Positions 8,353 to 15,949 are shown, counted from the first letter of the stretch. The stretch: 16,245 nt of DNA from Anaerolineae bacterium (GCA_018055515.1 JAGPHL010000016.1:6240-22484); one strand, 5' to 3'. The notes: a model not told the origin generated them from the sequence alone. Numbers and translations are program-made.

Positions 8353-9702
8353 CTATACCTCCCTCAAGCGCGGATTGAAAATACGATCGAGGGCAAAGCC
8401 CACCATCGCAAAGGCCAAACCGGCAAGCATCAGTAACAGCGCAGGTTCGAGAATCCAATAGTATTGGCCGTTGTAAAGCGCGCCGTTGGCATACGCATCA
8501 TTGATGAGCTTGCCCCACGTCGGAAGGACCGGATCGCCCAGCCCCAGCAACGCCAGCGACGCTTCCAGGAACACATAGGCAGGAATGCCGGACACCAATC
8601 CCGGGATGAGCACCGGAATGATGCGGGGAATCAGATACGAGACGATGATGCGCCAGTTGCTCGCGCCGTAAGAACGCGCCGCCTCGATGTAAGGCGCTTC
8701 CTTGATCTGCATGAAAGTCGCCCGATAGCCCTTGATCGAAGAGCCGAAGATGCTCAGCAAGATAACCCAGAGCAGCAACACCCAAATGCTGCGCGATTGG
8801 AACGTGCCGACCATAATCAAAATCGGCAGGAACGGCAGCAGCATATTGATTTCGGTGAGGCGCTGGATGATGTCATCCACGACGCCGCCAAACCACACCC
8901 CCACGGCGGCGATGAACATGGTCGTGACCGTCGTCACCAGGGCGGCGACCAGGCCGAAAGAGAGCGCCACCGGCGTGCCCCAGAGCAGTGCGATGGTCAG
9001 ATCGCGACGACGATGATCGGTGCCCGCCAGCCCATGCACCGTCCCATAGGAGACAAATTTGGCCTCCAGGTCAGAACCGTCTTCAAAGGTGATCGCGTCA
9101 ATCCGCAGCTGATACGTCCCCTTGAGCACCGTCGGCGTCTCCTGGTTCGGATCGGAGAACAGGGCCACCTCCGGCGCGACGCCCTTGAGCCGCCGCAACA
9201 GGCGTTCATCCTGCTTAAAACGGTAGGTCTCCGAACGTTTGGCGGTGACTTCGCCCAGCCGAATTTCCCGTCCATCAGGCGTGATCCAGAACAGCGAGAC
9301 GAAAGGGCCCTTTTCCTTGAAGGTCGCCGTCATGAAGACGATCAGTTCACTGGGGAAGACGTCGGCCTCGTAGTCGAAAGTGTAGGTGAAGATGACGTCC
9401 GTCATCGTCTCGTCAATGGGCTTGACTTCTTTGGTCACGAAGGGAGCGCCATCCGTGCTGTTTCGCACGATCGTGGTCGGTTGTTTGGTCCTGGAGAAGA
9501 AGTTGAACCAGGCGGGAGGGGCCAGGCGCGGATAATCTCCCCAAACTTCCTCGCCGCCGCGCCACAGGCGAATGGCCTCGTCATACGGCACGGCAACCAC
9601 GGTGTACACCGCCAACGCCACCAGCGCCAGAATAATGATCACCCCCCCAATGGCTGAGGGGTATTGCGCAATGTCTTTGAACGTGCGCTTAAAGGCGTTC
9701 AT
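8353..9702 (-). CDS. ABC importer permease, OppC/DppC class, with large extracytoplasmic insertion
   Basis: Second membrane subunit of the importer. The N-terminal helix (about 17-37) is followed by a soluble stretch of about 185 residues (40-225), then the core, opening with GTDHRRRD (227-234), the counterpart of the usual GTDELGRD. Further helices follow, with an EAA coupling motif YIEAARSYGASNWRII (338-353) that contacts the ATPase. Usual DppC/OppC proteins have about 280-310 residues; this one has 449, the excess being the insertion. By topology the insertion faces outside; it is rich in alternating hydrophobic residues (VIFTYTFDYEADVF, ELIVFMTATF, LKGTYQLRIDAITF) and probably folds as a beta domain. 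The start overlaps the previous permease stop as ATGA (9699-9702). Confidence 0.93.
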   Translation of the reverse strand: MNAFKRTFKDIAQYPSAIGGVIIILALVALAVYTVVAVPYDEAIRLWRGGEEVWGDYPRLAPPAWFNFFSRTKQPTTIVRNSTDGAPFVTKEVKPIDETMTDVIFTYTFDYEADVFPSELIVFMTATFKEKGPFVSLFWITPDGREIRLGEVTAKRSETYRFKQDERLLRRLKGVAPEVALFSDPNQETPTVLKGTYQLRIDAITFEDGSDLEAKFVSYGTVHGLAGTDHRRRDLTIALLWGTPVALSFGLVAALVTTVTTMFIAAVGVWFGGVVDDIIQRLTEINMLLPFLPILIMVGTFQSRSIWVLLLWVILLSIFGSSIKGYRATFMQIKEAPYIEAARSYGASNWRIIVSYLIPRIIPVLIPGLVSGIPAYVFLEASLALLGLGDPVLPTWGKLINDAYANGALYNGQYYWILEPALLLMLAGLAFAMVGFALDRIFNPRLREV

Positions 9703-10838
9703 GCTTTCGGCCCTCCACTTCCCACACGCACGCGAGGATCAACCAGCGCGTAGATAAAATCCAGCAGGAAAACGGTGCCGGCCAGCAGATAAGCATAAAT
9801 GATCGCCGACCCAATGATCACCGGCGAATCGTAAAGGCCAATGGCGCGGTACAGCGTGCGCCCCAGTCCAGGCCAGTTGAAAACCGTTTCCAGGATGGTC
9901 GCCCCCTGCCAGAGGCTGATCAACATTAGCGCAAAGCTGGTAATAATGTTGGGCAACGTCGGACGCAGCACGTAGCGTCGTTCGATATCACGGGCGGAAA
10001 GGCCCTTCGCCCGCGCCAATTCGACATAATCTTCCATCGAGAAAATCAAGAAGAACGTGCGCCAGCTGTACACCCCAGAAAAAATCCCGCTGACCAGCCA
10101 GGCGACGACCGGCAGCACCAAATGGTGTGCGTAGCTCAGCAACAACGCCCCGAAGGTCTCAGGCGGCGGCGCTGACACCATGCCTCCAAACGGGAACCAG
10201 CCCAGGACCGAGGAGAAAATCAACAACAAAAAGATGCCATAGAACCACGCCGGCGCCGAGGAGAAGGGGGACATGGCAATGACCGCCTTGTCCAGGAAGG
10301 TGCCGTAGTTGCGAGACAGGTACAGGGCGAAGTACAGACTGATAAAAAACAAAAACAGGTTCGAAAAGCCCATGAGCAATAACGTTGGCGGCAGCCGTTC
10401 GAGGATAATGTTCTTCACCATCTTCGAACCGCTGTCACTGGCGAGGTGCTGCGCCCGTCCCAGGTCAAGCGTGATGGCGCGTGTGAGAAAGCGCACACTG
10501 CGCAGCATGAAAGGCTGATCTAACCCCAGGCGTCGCTCTTCAGTAGCCACCCGTTCATTAATGAGCGTATTGCGTTCTTCCAACGTCAGATATTTGAGCG
10601 TGGGATCCATGCTGACGGAAATGGAGATGCTCTCTCGAATCTGCCCCCGAAGAATCTCATCTACATACCCCCCCATGTTAGCAATGAGGATGGTCAAATA
10701 GATGCCAATGACAACAGCGATAAACAGGGTCAGCAGCTTAGTCACCGTATAACGCGCCAGTTTTGCCAGTGAACTAGAACTTTTTTTCTTTTGGGAAGTC
10801 TCAGCACCCGCGGCTTGGGGCAAAGTTGCTTCAGCCAT
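9699..10838 (-). CDS. ABC importer permease, OppB/DppB class
   Basis: First membrane subunit of the importer. The ATG at 10838 gives 379 residues; a GTG at 10904 would add 22 non-conserved residues and is less likely, though the ribosome binding site at either is weak. The N-terminus is a Ser/Lys-rich cytoplasmic tail (KKKSSSS), then the first helix (TLFIAVVIGIYLTILIANM). A periplasm-side segment of about 100 residues contains RRLGLDQPF and DLGRAQ, equivalent to the usual LGLD-P and GDLG blocks, then five core helices. The coupling motif YVELARAKGLSARDIERRY is clear. Together with the adjoining OppC-class gene it forms the translocation channel. Confidence 0.93.
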   Translation of the reverse strand: MAEATLPQAAGAETSQKKKSSSSLAKLARYTVTKLLTLFIAVVIGIYLTILIANMGGYVDEILRGQIRESISISVSMDPTLKYLTLEERNTLINERVATEERRLGLDQPFMLRSVRFLTRAITLDLGRAQHLASDSGSKMVKNIILERLPPTLLLMGFSNLFLFFISLYFALYLSRNYGTFLDKAVIAMSPFSSAPAWFYGIFLLLIFSSVLGWFPFGGMVSAPPPETFGALLLSYAHHLVLPVVAWLVSGIFSGVYSWRTFFLIFSMEDYVELARAKGLSARDIERRYVLRPTLPNIITSFALMLISLWQGATILETVFNWPGLGRTLYRAIGLYDSPVIIGSAIIYAYLLAGTVFLLDFIYALVDPRVRVGSGGPKA

Positions 10839-11045
10839 AACGCTCTCGCTTTCTATAAAAACTTCTGAGAATAGACGGCGTGTGAATAAGGGTGCAGCCG
10901 CCACGTAAAATCGACGTCTGATATCGCCAACCTCTTTTGTAACTGTTCAGCCACTGACCGAAAAGAGGAGCACGGCTCTCCCCTTCAGTCATGGTCCGCC
11001 ACCAGGCCGGACCGTTACGCAGCATCCAAGGGCTTACAACACGCC

Positions 11046-11070
11046 AGGGGCGAGGCGACGCCTCGCCCCT
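11046..11070 (-). other. Palindrome between binding-protein and permease genes
   Basis: AGGGGCGAGG (11046-11055) pairs with CCTCGCCCCT (11061-11070) around a 5-base loop; the dyad can be extended to 12+12 with one central base. It lies 31 bases after the binding-protein stop in the 262-base gap 10839-11100. There is no T-run on either strand. In importer operons such hairpins commonly stabilise or attenuate the message so that more binding protein than permease is made; that is the likely role here. It may also be a dispersed palindromic repeat. The rest of the gap holds a weaker dyad (GGTCCG...CGGACC, 10993-11013) and no promoter I trust. Confidence 0.55.
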
Positions 11071-11100
11071 AGCGGCACAACACCTCAGGAGCTGCTCAAA

Positions 11101-13671
11101 CTATTGGGCCGTCACGAATGTGAGGGAGTCGGTGCTGGGCAGCGCCACGCGCTTCGACACGACCACGACCTCGAGCCGGTTGGAACCCGCCTCGAGCTTG
11201 CCAGTCAGGTCGGCGCTGAGCTCGATCTTCCACAGCCCATCCTCGACCGCCTCGGCCGCACCGACATAGGCAACCTCGCCCTTGGCGTCGAGCACCAGGT
11301 ACTTGACGTTGTCAATGTCCGCGACCGCGTAGGGCTCCTCGTTGAAGGTCACATACACATCGTAGGTAGCCGGCGAGCCGATGGTCACGCGACCAGGACC
11401 GTCGAGCTCGACCTCAGCAATGGGGGCCTCGGAGAAGCGCAGCCACTTATCCGCCATGTCGGGATAATCCAGGAAGCGCCTGAGAATGACGGTGCCCTCG
11501 ACAGGGAAGGCGCGCTCCAGGTAGAAGGGGCCAGTGCCGATCCACAGGTGACCGCGCTGACGGAACCACTCTGCCAGGTTGGCATAGCGAGCCTGCGCTT
11601 CGGCGGCATCCACGTACTCGCTCATCGTCGGCGCGTAGGGGATCTCGCCCGAGGCCACGACCTCATCGAGGTGCTTCTTCATGATCTCAATGGTCGGGCC
11701 GGCGATGTAGCTCAGCCATTCGACCTGCAGCTCATCCGCCTTAGCGGCAGAGAAGGTCGCCTCGCCCGCCGCGTCAGCCATCAGGCCCAGTGCCAGCGTG
11801 TGCCAGGCGCCCTGCCCCTGAGCGTAGTAAGGCCACCAGTCGGAGATGGACATCTCCGCGTCCAACTGATAGGAATCCGAGTAGGTCTCGATGATCAGCG
11901 GGTCCTCGGAGAGGATCTTCACCCCCTTGAACGCGGCCATGAAGCCTTCGAAATCCGCCACGGCCGACGCATCGTAGACCGGGCTGGCTTCCTTGGCGCG
12001 GTCGAAGGTGAGGATCATGTACATGATGAAGTCGCCCATGGACAGGTTGCTGCCATCGTGCCACTTGACGGTCTCGAACATGCCCTTCGGGTAGTAAACC
12101 ACGCTCTTGCGCAGTGCGGTCTGGGTCTCCGTGAAGACCTCACCCGCGGTCAGGAAGCGTTGCGTCTCAGCATCCCAATCCACCCACGCATCGGCGGGAA
12201 CTTCGATCTTGTCCACAAACTGCAAATCCACCCAATCGAGGGTCTTGACAACCGGCAGGCCTTGCTGCACGAAGACCTCCGCCCGCTCGAGGCGCTGCGG
12301 CCAGATCAGGCCGGTGAACGGATCGTACATGTACGCCAGTTCGCCCGTGCCACGGATGAGCATCATGTCGTAGATCCAGTTCGTACCCGCGACGGGGTTC
12401 CACGGCTCAGTGAGGATGCTGGGCATGGCGATGGTCATCGAACCACCGACCTGGCCCTCGCGCTGCAGGGTCTGCGGCCAGAGATACGAACCGCTGACGC
12501 CGCCGTACAGGTCAGCCGCTACCTTGACTTCCTTGCGCTTGGGGGTGATGGACTTCTCGTCCACCAGCCAGATGCGCACGGAGTCTTGCAACGAGAGTTC
12601 CAGCGCCCGCGCCATCATCTGATTGCGCTCTTCCATATTCTTGAAATCGCTGTTTTCCAGGCGTTCCGACAGTTCATAGAACTCCGGATCATTCACATAC
12701 GCCTGCCACAGGGGCACGCCCAGACCACGGTTGGTGTAGAAGAAGCTGAAGTTGTCCGCCAGGTTGCGGGGCACCACAGTGGTAATCCAACCGCCGGTGT
12801 AGAAGTTCCACAGGCCATCGGCAGGGTTACCGCGCATCCAGATGGGGGAGGCCTCCGCGCCGGTCTTGTAGTCGCGGGTCACGGTGAAACCGATGTCTTC
12901 CAGCTGATTGGCGACATAATCGCCGATATCGCGGCGTTCATCCTCAACGCGGATGAGGCCGATGAGGGTCACCGGCGCGCCGTTGTACTGCCACTTGCCG
13001 TCCACCAGGGTAGCGCCGAGCTTCTCCATCTCCGCAGAGATGACTTCCTGCGCCTTTTCCTTGTTGTAGGCGTACTTCAACTCGAGCTTGCGGTTCACGT
13101 CCGCCAGGCGGGCATAATCCGAAGACGCAATGTTGAAGGCCGTCCAACGGGGCATCGCCATGCCGCCCATGATTTCCTGGGCAATGTAGTTGCGATCAAT
13201 CAGCCAGTTCATGGCCTCGCGGATCGCCGGGACGGCAAAGGGGTTCAGCGCCCCATTCGCCAGTTCCGGGCCCGAAGGGTTGAACGTCAGCTCATTGTAA
13301 GAGCCTGAAGAGCTGTAGGCGTCAAGATTGGGAGATGCCTCCACCTTCGCCGCAATCTCCGGGCTAGAGACCGAATACGCATACACGTCCAGCTCCCCCA
13401 CCTCGAGGCGGTTCACTGCAGCGTCCGCGCTAGGCTCTTCCACGAAGATGACGGTGTCCATCCAGGCGCCCTTGCGATCCACTTTGACGGGCTCAGGGGT
13501 CACGACAACCTCGACCTCCTTGGTCACCTCAACGGTCTTGACGACCTCCTGGGTCACCACGACGGTCTTCTCGATCACCTCAGGTGCTGGGGTCGGCCCA
13601 CATGCTGAAAGCAACATGCTGGCAACCATCACCAGGGCGAGCAGCATTGTCAGATTCTTCTTCGTAAACAT
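11101..13671 (-). CDS. ABC importer substrate-binding lipoprotein, family 5, with extra C-terminal beta domain
   Basis: Start placed at the ATG at 13671: AGGAGG lies 5 bases upstream, and the in-frame ATG at 13686 would sit ahead of that site. A lipoprotein signal (MFTKKN, hydrophobic core, LLSAC, lipidated Cys24) is followed by a Val/Thr/Glu-rich repetitive tether (VVTQEVVKTVEVTKEVEVVV), a style seen in many Chloroflexota binding proteins. The solute-binding fold covers about 70-750, including NWLIDRNYIAQEIMGG and VKWHDGSNLSMGDF. Residues about 753-856 are beta-rich (VTIGSPATYDVYVTFNEEPYA, NRLEVVVVSKRV) and look like an Ig-like sandwich absent from standard DppA/OppA. At 856 residues it is well above the usual 500-600. 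First gene of the importer operon; substrate class (peptide or oligosaccharide) not resolved. Confidence 0.94.
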   Translation of the reverse strand: MFTKKNLTMLLALVMVASMLLSACGPTPAPEVIEKTVVVTQEVVKTVEVTKEVEVVVTPEPVKVDRKGAWMDTVIFVEEPSADAAVNRLEVGELDVYAYSVSSPEIAAKVEASPNLDAYSSSGSYNELTFNPSGPELANGALNPFAVPAIREAMNWLIDRNYIAQEIMGGMAMPRWTAFNIASSDYARLADVNRKLELKYAYNKEKAQEVISAEMEKLGATLVDGKWQYNGAPVTLIGLIRVEDERRDIGDYVANQLEDIGFTVTRDYKTGAEASPIWMRGNPADGLWNFYTGGWITTVVPRNLADNFSFFYTNRGLGVPLWQAYVNDPEFYELSERLENSDFKNMEERNQMMARALELSLQDSVRIWLVDEKSITPKRKEVKVAADLYGGVSGSYLWPQTLQREGQVGGSMTIAMPSILTEPWNPVAGTNWIYDMMLIRGTGELAYMYDPFTGLIWPQRLERAEVFVQQGLPVVKTLDWVDLQFVDKIEVPADAWVDWDAETQRFLTAGEVFTETQTALRKSVVYYPKGMFETVKWHDGSNLSMGDFIMYMILTFDRAKEASPVYDASAVADFEGFMAAFKGVKILSEDPLIIETYSDSYQLDAEMSISDWWPYYAQGQGAWHTLALGLMADAAGEATFSAAKADELQVEWLSYIAGPTIEIMKKHLDEVVASGEIPYAPTMSEYVDAAEAQARYANLAEWFRQRGHLWIGTGPFYLERAFPVEGTVILRRFLDYPDMADKWLRFSEAPIAEVELDGPGRVTIGSPATYDVYVTFNEEPYAVADIDNVKYLVLDAKGEVAYVGAAEAVEDGLWKIELSADLTGKLEAGSNRLEVVVVSKRVALPSTDSLTFVTAQ

Positions 13672-13681
13672 GCACTCCTCC

Positions 13682-13695
13682 TTCAATGGATTGAA
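13682..13695 (-). promoter_or_regulatory. Dyad next to the binding-protein ribosome binding site
   Basis: TTCAAT-GG-ATTGAA is a perfect 6+6 dyad that runs straight into the Shine-Dalgarno sequence at 13676-13684. It could be an operator or a small hairpin hiding the site. A second dyad, GTGCTCCAGCAC (13717-13728), lies 20 bases further upstream. Both are short enough to be chance. Confidence 0.25.
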
Positions 13696-13701
13696 AATAG
13701 G

Positions 13702-13812
13702 CTACAGACTCACAACGTGCTCCAGCACAACCTGCCTCACGGCGCTCTGGAGCTGGGACGAAACTTGGGGGCTTTTTTGCGCACTCCTGGCTACGACATC
13801 ACCTCCTTCCAT
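13702..13812 (-). other. Leader of importer operon with very strong Shine-Dalgarno and possible 36-codon ORF
   Basis: AAGGAGGTGAT, on the minus strand at 13798-13808, fits the 16S rRNA 3' tail over 11 bases, yet no recognised gene starts after it. The nearest start, ATG at 13799, gives only Met-Ser-stop, and sits just 2 bases past AGGAGG. A separate frame from the ATG at 13812 encodes 36 residues (MEGGDVVARSAQKS... to VVSL) ending 30 bases before the lipoprotein ATG; it lacks its own ribosome binding site. Either could be a leader ORF affecting the operon, or the relic of a lost gene start. I recognise no homologue. Confidence 0.22.
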
Positions 13813-13842
13813 AAAAAAAGAAATGGCCCCGAAAATCAACGA

Positions 13843-13869
13843 AAAAGCGAAAAGGCGAAAAAGCGAATC
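13843..13869. repeat. 8-bp period tandem repeat (AAAAGCGA type), copy 1
   Basis: Three consecutive octamers AAAAGCGA, AAAGGCGA, AAAAGCGA (13843-13866) are followed by ATC. Fifteen bases (13855-13869) recur exactly as the reverse complement at 16017-16031. The stretch is non-coding on both strands. Confidence 0.7.
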
Positions 13870-13881
13870 ACTTACGTTACG

Positions 13882-13937
13882 TTCGCACCTTCACACCTTC
13901 GCACGTTCGCACGTTTCCACGTATCCCCATTCATCCG
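13882..13937. repeat. 8-bp period tandem repeat (TTCGCACG type)
   Basis: Seven consecutive octamers: TTCGCACC, TTCACACC, TTCGCACG, TTCGCACG, TTTCCACG, TATCCCCA, TTCATCCG. The first five agree closely, the last two are degenerate. It lies in the non-coding gap 13672-13969 between the importer operon and the 86-residue gene. Confidence 0.7.
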
Positions 13938-13969
13938 TGACACGCTCCCTTCATCAGCATCCCCGGCTC

Positions 13970-14230
13970 TCACATGACGCGGAGCAAGCCGCCGGCAAAA
14001 AACTGATCATGGGTCTCTAAACGAATCACGGAGAAAAGCAACAGCTGCTGTTGATGGAACAAATCGAACGAGGGATACCGCGTGTGAGCCACAGGCATAT
14101 CACGTCGCAAGCGCTTTACAATCCGCTGCCACACGCACGGCGAGGGCGCGACGTCCCGCAATTCCTCACGGAGCGTAGCTCGCAAAAGGCAATCCAAGGC
14201 CTGGTCCGACAGTTCGCTAGTTGTAGCCAC
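13970..14230 (-). CDS. Hypothetical 86-residue protein
   Basis: Not recognised. Starts at GTG (14230) with a weak GGGG-type ribosome binding site. The first half is a charged, helix-prone segment (DQALDCLLRATLREELRDVAPSPCVWQRIVKRLRRDM); the second half is less regular, with hydrophobic LLLFSVIRLE. There is no signal peptide, clear membrane helix or metal motif, and the two Cys (in LDCLL and SPCVW) are far apart. A near-consensus promoter lies upstream in the same direction, which favours a real transcript. The N-terminal half resembles short regulatory or anti-sigma N-termini in general character only. It could be a fragment of a longer ancestral protein. Confidence 0.5.
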   Translation of the reverse strand: MATTSELSDQALDCLLRATLREELRDVAPSPCVWQRIVKRLRRDMPVAHTRYPSFDLFHQQQLLLFSVIRLETHDQFFAGGLLRVM

Positions 14231-14362
14231 GGTTTACCCCACGCTCAACAGCCAGGTCTTCAGTCTTATCATCCACCGCTCTACGATACCCGATCCCGTA
14301 GCCGATGACCAGTGATAAAACGCCAAGTTACGGCAGTTTTTAATCCCCGATAGGTTCTCAAG

Positions 14363-14391
14363 AGTTTACCATGAGATGGCTTTCCAGTCAA
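14363..14391 (-). promoter_or_regulatory. Strong housekeeping promoter upstream of the 86-residue gene
   Basis: Reading the minus strand: TTGACT (14391-14386), a 17-base spacer and TAAACT (14368-14363). An A-rich stretch directly upstream of the -35 (14394-14409) resembles an UP element. The predicted start near 14356 leaves a leader of about 125 bases before the GTG at 14230. No terminator was seen between here and the importer operon, so the promoter may feed both. The whole miaA-to-GTG gap (14231-14443) holds nothing else but a weak 5-bp hairpin at 14424-14437. Confidence 0.65.
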
Positions 14392-14443
14392 GCTTTTTAT
14401 TTTTCAATTGACAAAGGGAATACTCGCCACGGGGCGACGCGGT

Positions 14444-15415
14444 TCACTTTTGGAAGCCGGTTTTCTCGAACTGCCCCAACCAATCGGTAATCTGGCGCTG
14501 CGCTTCCTGCACGGCTCCGGGGGGCAGCCAGGTGATCGCCGGGTCCCTGAGACTAAACCAGGCGTATTGCCGACGGATGAAATCGTGGGTGTCCAGCTGA
14601 ATCCGCGCCGTGACTTCGGCCAGCGTTGCCTGCCCCGCGAAATAGGGCTTGAACTGGCTGTAGCCTAACCCGGAGAGCGCCGGCAAGTCCCACCCGTAGC
14701 CCGCCGCCAGCAACCGCGCGACCTCATCCGGCAGGCCCGCCGCCATCATCGCTTCGACCCGCGCATCCGCTCGCGCGTATAACGCCGCCCGCTCCAGGGT
14801 CAGCCCCAATTGCAGGACGTGATACGGCGGGAGAATGCGCTGACGTTGCGCCGAAAAGGGCGCCCCCGTCTTGAGACACACCTCCAACGCCCGCACCACC
14901 CGTCGCACATTGCGCGGGTCCACAAAGTCCGCCGCGGCTGGGTCGAGCGCGAGGAGCTGCGCCCACAGCCCCGCCGGATCCTGCCGCGCCCGCTGCTCCA
15001 ACCCGGCACGCAATGCCGGATCGGGAGGCACCTCCGGCATGTGCCAGCCCTGCAACAGCGCACGGACATATTGCCCGGTGCCGCCGACCAGCAGGGGCAG
15101 TTTTCCCCGCGCCTGGATGTCGGCAATCGCGGCCCGGGCCAGCCGCAAAAACTGCGCCAGTCCCACCGTCGCATCAGGGTCGGCGATGTCAATCAGGTGA
15201 TGGCGCAGCACAGCGCGTTCCGCCGCCGTCGGCTTTGCCGTGCCGATGTCCATCCCCCGATAGAACTGCCGCGAATCGGCGGAGACCGCCTCGACATCAA
15301 AGGCAGCGGCCAACGCTACCGCCAACGCCGTCTTGCCCACCGCCGTCGGCCCGACGATGACGACCAGCGGGATGCCCGGCGCTTCCGGCCCCGGTTGCAG
15401 TTCATGCTCCGCCAT
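14444..15415 (-). CDS. miaA: tRNA dimethylallyltransferase
   Basis: Adds a dimethylallyl group from DMAPP to N6 of A37 in tRNAs reading UNN codons, the first step toward ms2i6A; cytosolic. 323 residues, normal length. P-loop GPTAVGKT (22-29), DSRQFYRGMDIGTAKPT (from 47), GGTGQYVRAL (111-120), DPRNVRRVVRALE, GLGYSQFKPY and the C-terminal THDFIRRQYAWF match the family throughout. Its start overlaps the end of yraN by 14 bases, and GGAGG inside yraN serves it, so translation is coupled. No miaB, hfq or mutL is in the window, unlike enterobacteria. Confidence 0.96.
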   Translation of the reverse strand: MAEHELQPGPEAPGIPLVVIVGPTAVGKTALAVALAAAFDVEAVSADSRQFYRGMDIGTAKPTAAERAVLRHHLIDIADPDATVGLAQFLRLARAAIADIQARGKLPLLVGGTGQYVRALLQGWHMPEVPPDPALRAGLEQRARQDPAGLWAQLLALDPAAADFVDPRNVRRVVRALEVCLKTGAPFSAQRQRILPPYHVLQLGLTLERAALYARADARVEAMMAAGLPDEVARLLAAGYGWDLPALSGLGYSQFKPYFAGQATLAEVTARIQLDTHDFIRRQYAWFSLRDPAITWLPPGAVQEAQRQITDWLGQFEKTGFQK

Positions 15416-15800
15416 CGAGCAACTCCTCCACCTCGCCTTCCAGATCCAGGTACAGCGTCATGCGGATCAGACGTCCGGCGCGATCCAGCTCCACGGCGAC
15501 CAATCCCAGATGCCAGGCGGGATCGGCGTCCGGCAGTTGGGCGCTCAAATAGTACCTGGCGACCTGCGCCATCCGTTCGCGTTTGCGCGGCGTGATGGAG
15601 TCCTCTGGCGCACCGGGGGCCCCGCCGCGCCGCGTGCGTACCTCGATGAAGTACCAGTCTCCTTGCCGCGTCGCGATCAAATCCGCCTCGCCCGCCGGGC
15701 AATACCAGTTGTGCGCCACCAGAGTGTAGCCCCGCGCCGCCAACTGTGCGGCAGCCAGCGCTTCCCCGCGCCGGCCCAATCCCACTTTCCCCTTGGCCAT
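15402..15800 (-). CDS. yraN: YraN / UPF0102 family putative nuclease
   Basis: A small protein of the UPF0102 family, which has a restriction-endonuclease-like fold; its physiological role is not settled. 132 residues, normal length. GRRGEALAAAQLAARGYTLVAHNW is the conserved N-terminal helix and strand; GEADLIA (37-43) and YFIEVRTRRG (50-59) hold the presumed metal ligands, with Arg in place of the Lys of the classical ExK. Start at 15800 agrees with a promoter whose -10 ends 6 bases upstream. First gene of a two-gene operon with miaA. Confidence 0.92.
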   Translation of the reverse strand: MAKGKVGLGRRGEALAAAQLAARGYTLVAHNWYCPAGEADLIATRQGDWYFIEVRTRRGGAPGAPEDSITPRKRERMAQVARYYLSAQLPDADPAWHLGLVAVELDRAGRLIRMTLYLDLEGEVEELLDGGA

Positions 15801-15806
15801 GCGCGT

Positions 15807-15835
15807 ATCGTACCTGAAAAGCGGGCGCCTGTCAA
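15807..15835 (-). promoter_or_regulatory. Promoter of yraN-miaA, leaderless type
   Basis: Reading the minus strand: consensus TTGACA (15835-15830), a 17-base spacer and TACGAT (15812-15807). Six bases (ACGCGC) separate the -10 from the yraN ATG, so transcription should start at or next to the A of the start codon. No Shine-Dalgarno sequence lies in those six bases. Confidence 0.72.
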
Positions 15836-15847
15836 CTGCAAGGAAGG

Positions 15848-15895
15848 CGCCATGTGCTGGCGCACATCATCCAGGGATGAAAATGTGAGAGGCTG
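15848..15895. repeat. Direct repeat, copy A
   Basis: The first 19 bases (CGCCATGTGCTGGCGCACA) are identical to copy B at 16077, and most of the rest agrees (ATCC, ATGAAAATGTG, GGCTG). The element begins with a 5-bp inverted repeat, CGCCA/TGGCG. It opens the 445-base non-coding region 15801-16245, which otherwise holds the promoter of yraN and the repeats listed here. I see no gene in that region. Confidence 0.8.
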
Positions 15896-15912
15896 CGGCG
15901 ACTCGCCGGTTC

Positions 15913-15935
15913 GGCTGGGGATTCCATCCCCAGCC
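15913..15935. repeat. Palindrome in non-coding island
   Basis: GGCTGGGGAT (15913-15922) and ATCCCCAGCC (15926-15935) form a perfect 10-bp stem with a 3-base loop. No T-run follows on either strand, so it is more likely a dispersed palindromic element than a terminator. Confidence 0.6.
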
Positions 15936-15949
15936 TGACACGAGCCAAC

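Noticed and set aside
8464..9657. 397-codon open frame on the plus strand
   Set aside because: Antisense to the OppC-class permease. Highly charged His/Arg/Gln-rich translation, no motif.
10839..10904. Longer N-terminus of the OppB-class permease from GTG 10904
   Set aside because: The extra 22 residues look unrelated to the family, and the internal ATG gives a typical Lys/Ser-rich tail before the first helix. The ribosome binding site does not decide it.
11104..13308. 734-codon open frame on the plus strand
   Set aside because: Antisense to the binding lipoprotein gene, which has a clear signal and fold. No motif and no plausible start site.
13843..13937. Possible CRISPR array
   Set aside because: Units are 8 bases and adjoining with no spacers, and no cas gene is present.
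14424..14437. Terminator for miaA
   Set aside because: Only a 5-bp stem and no following T-run on the minus strand.
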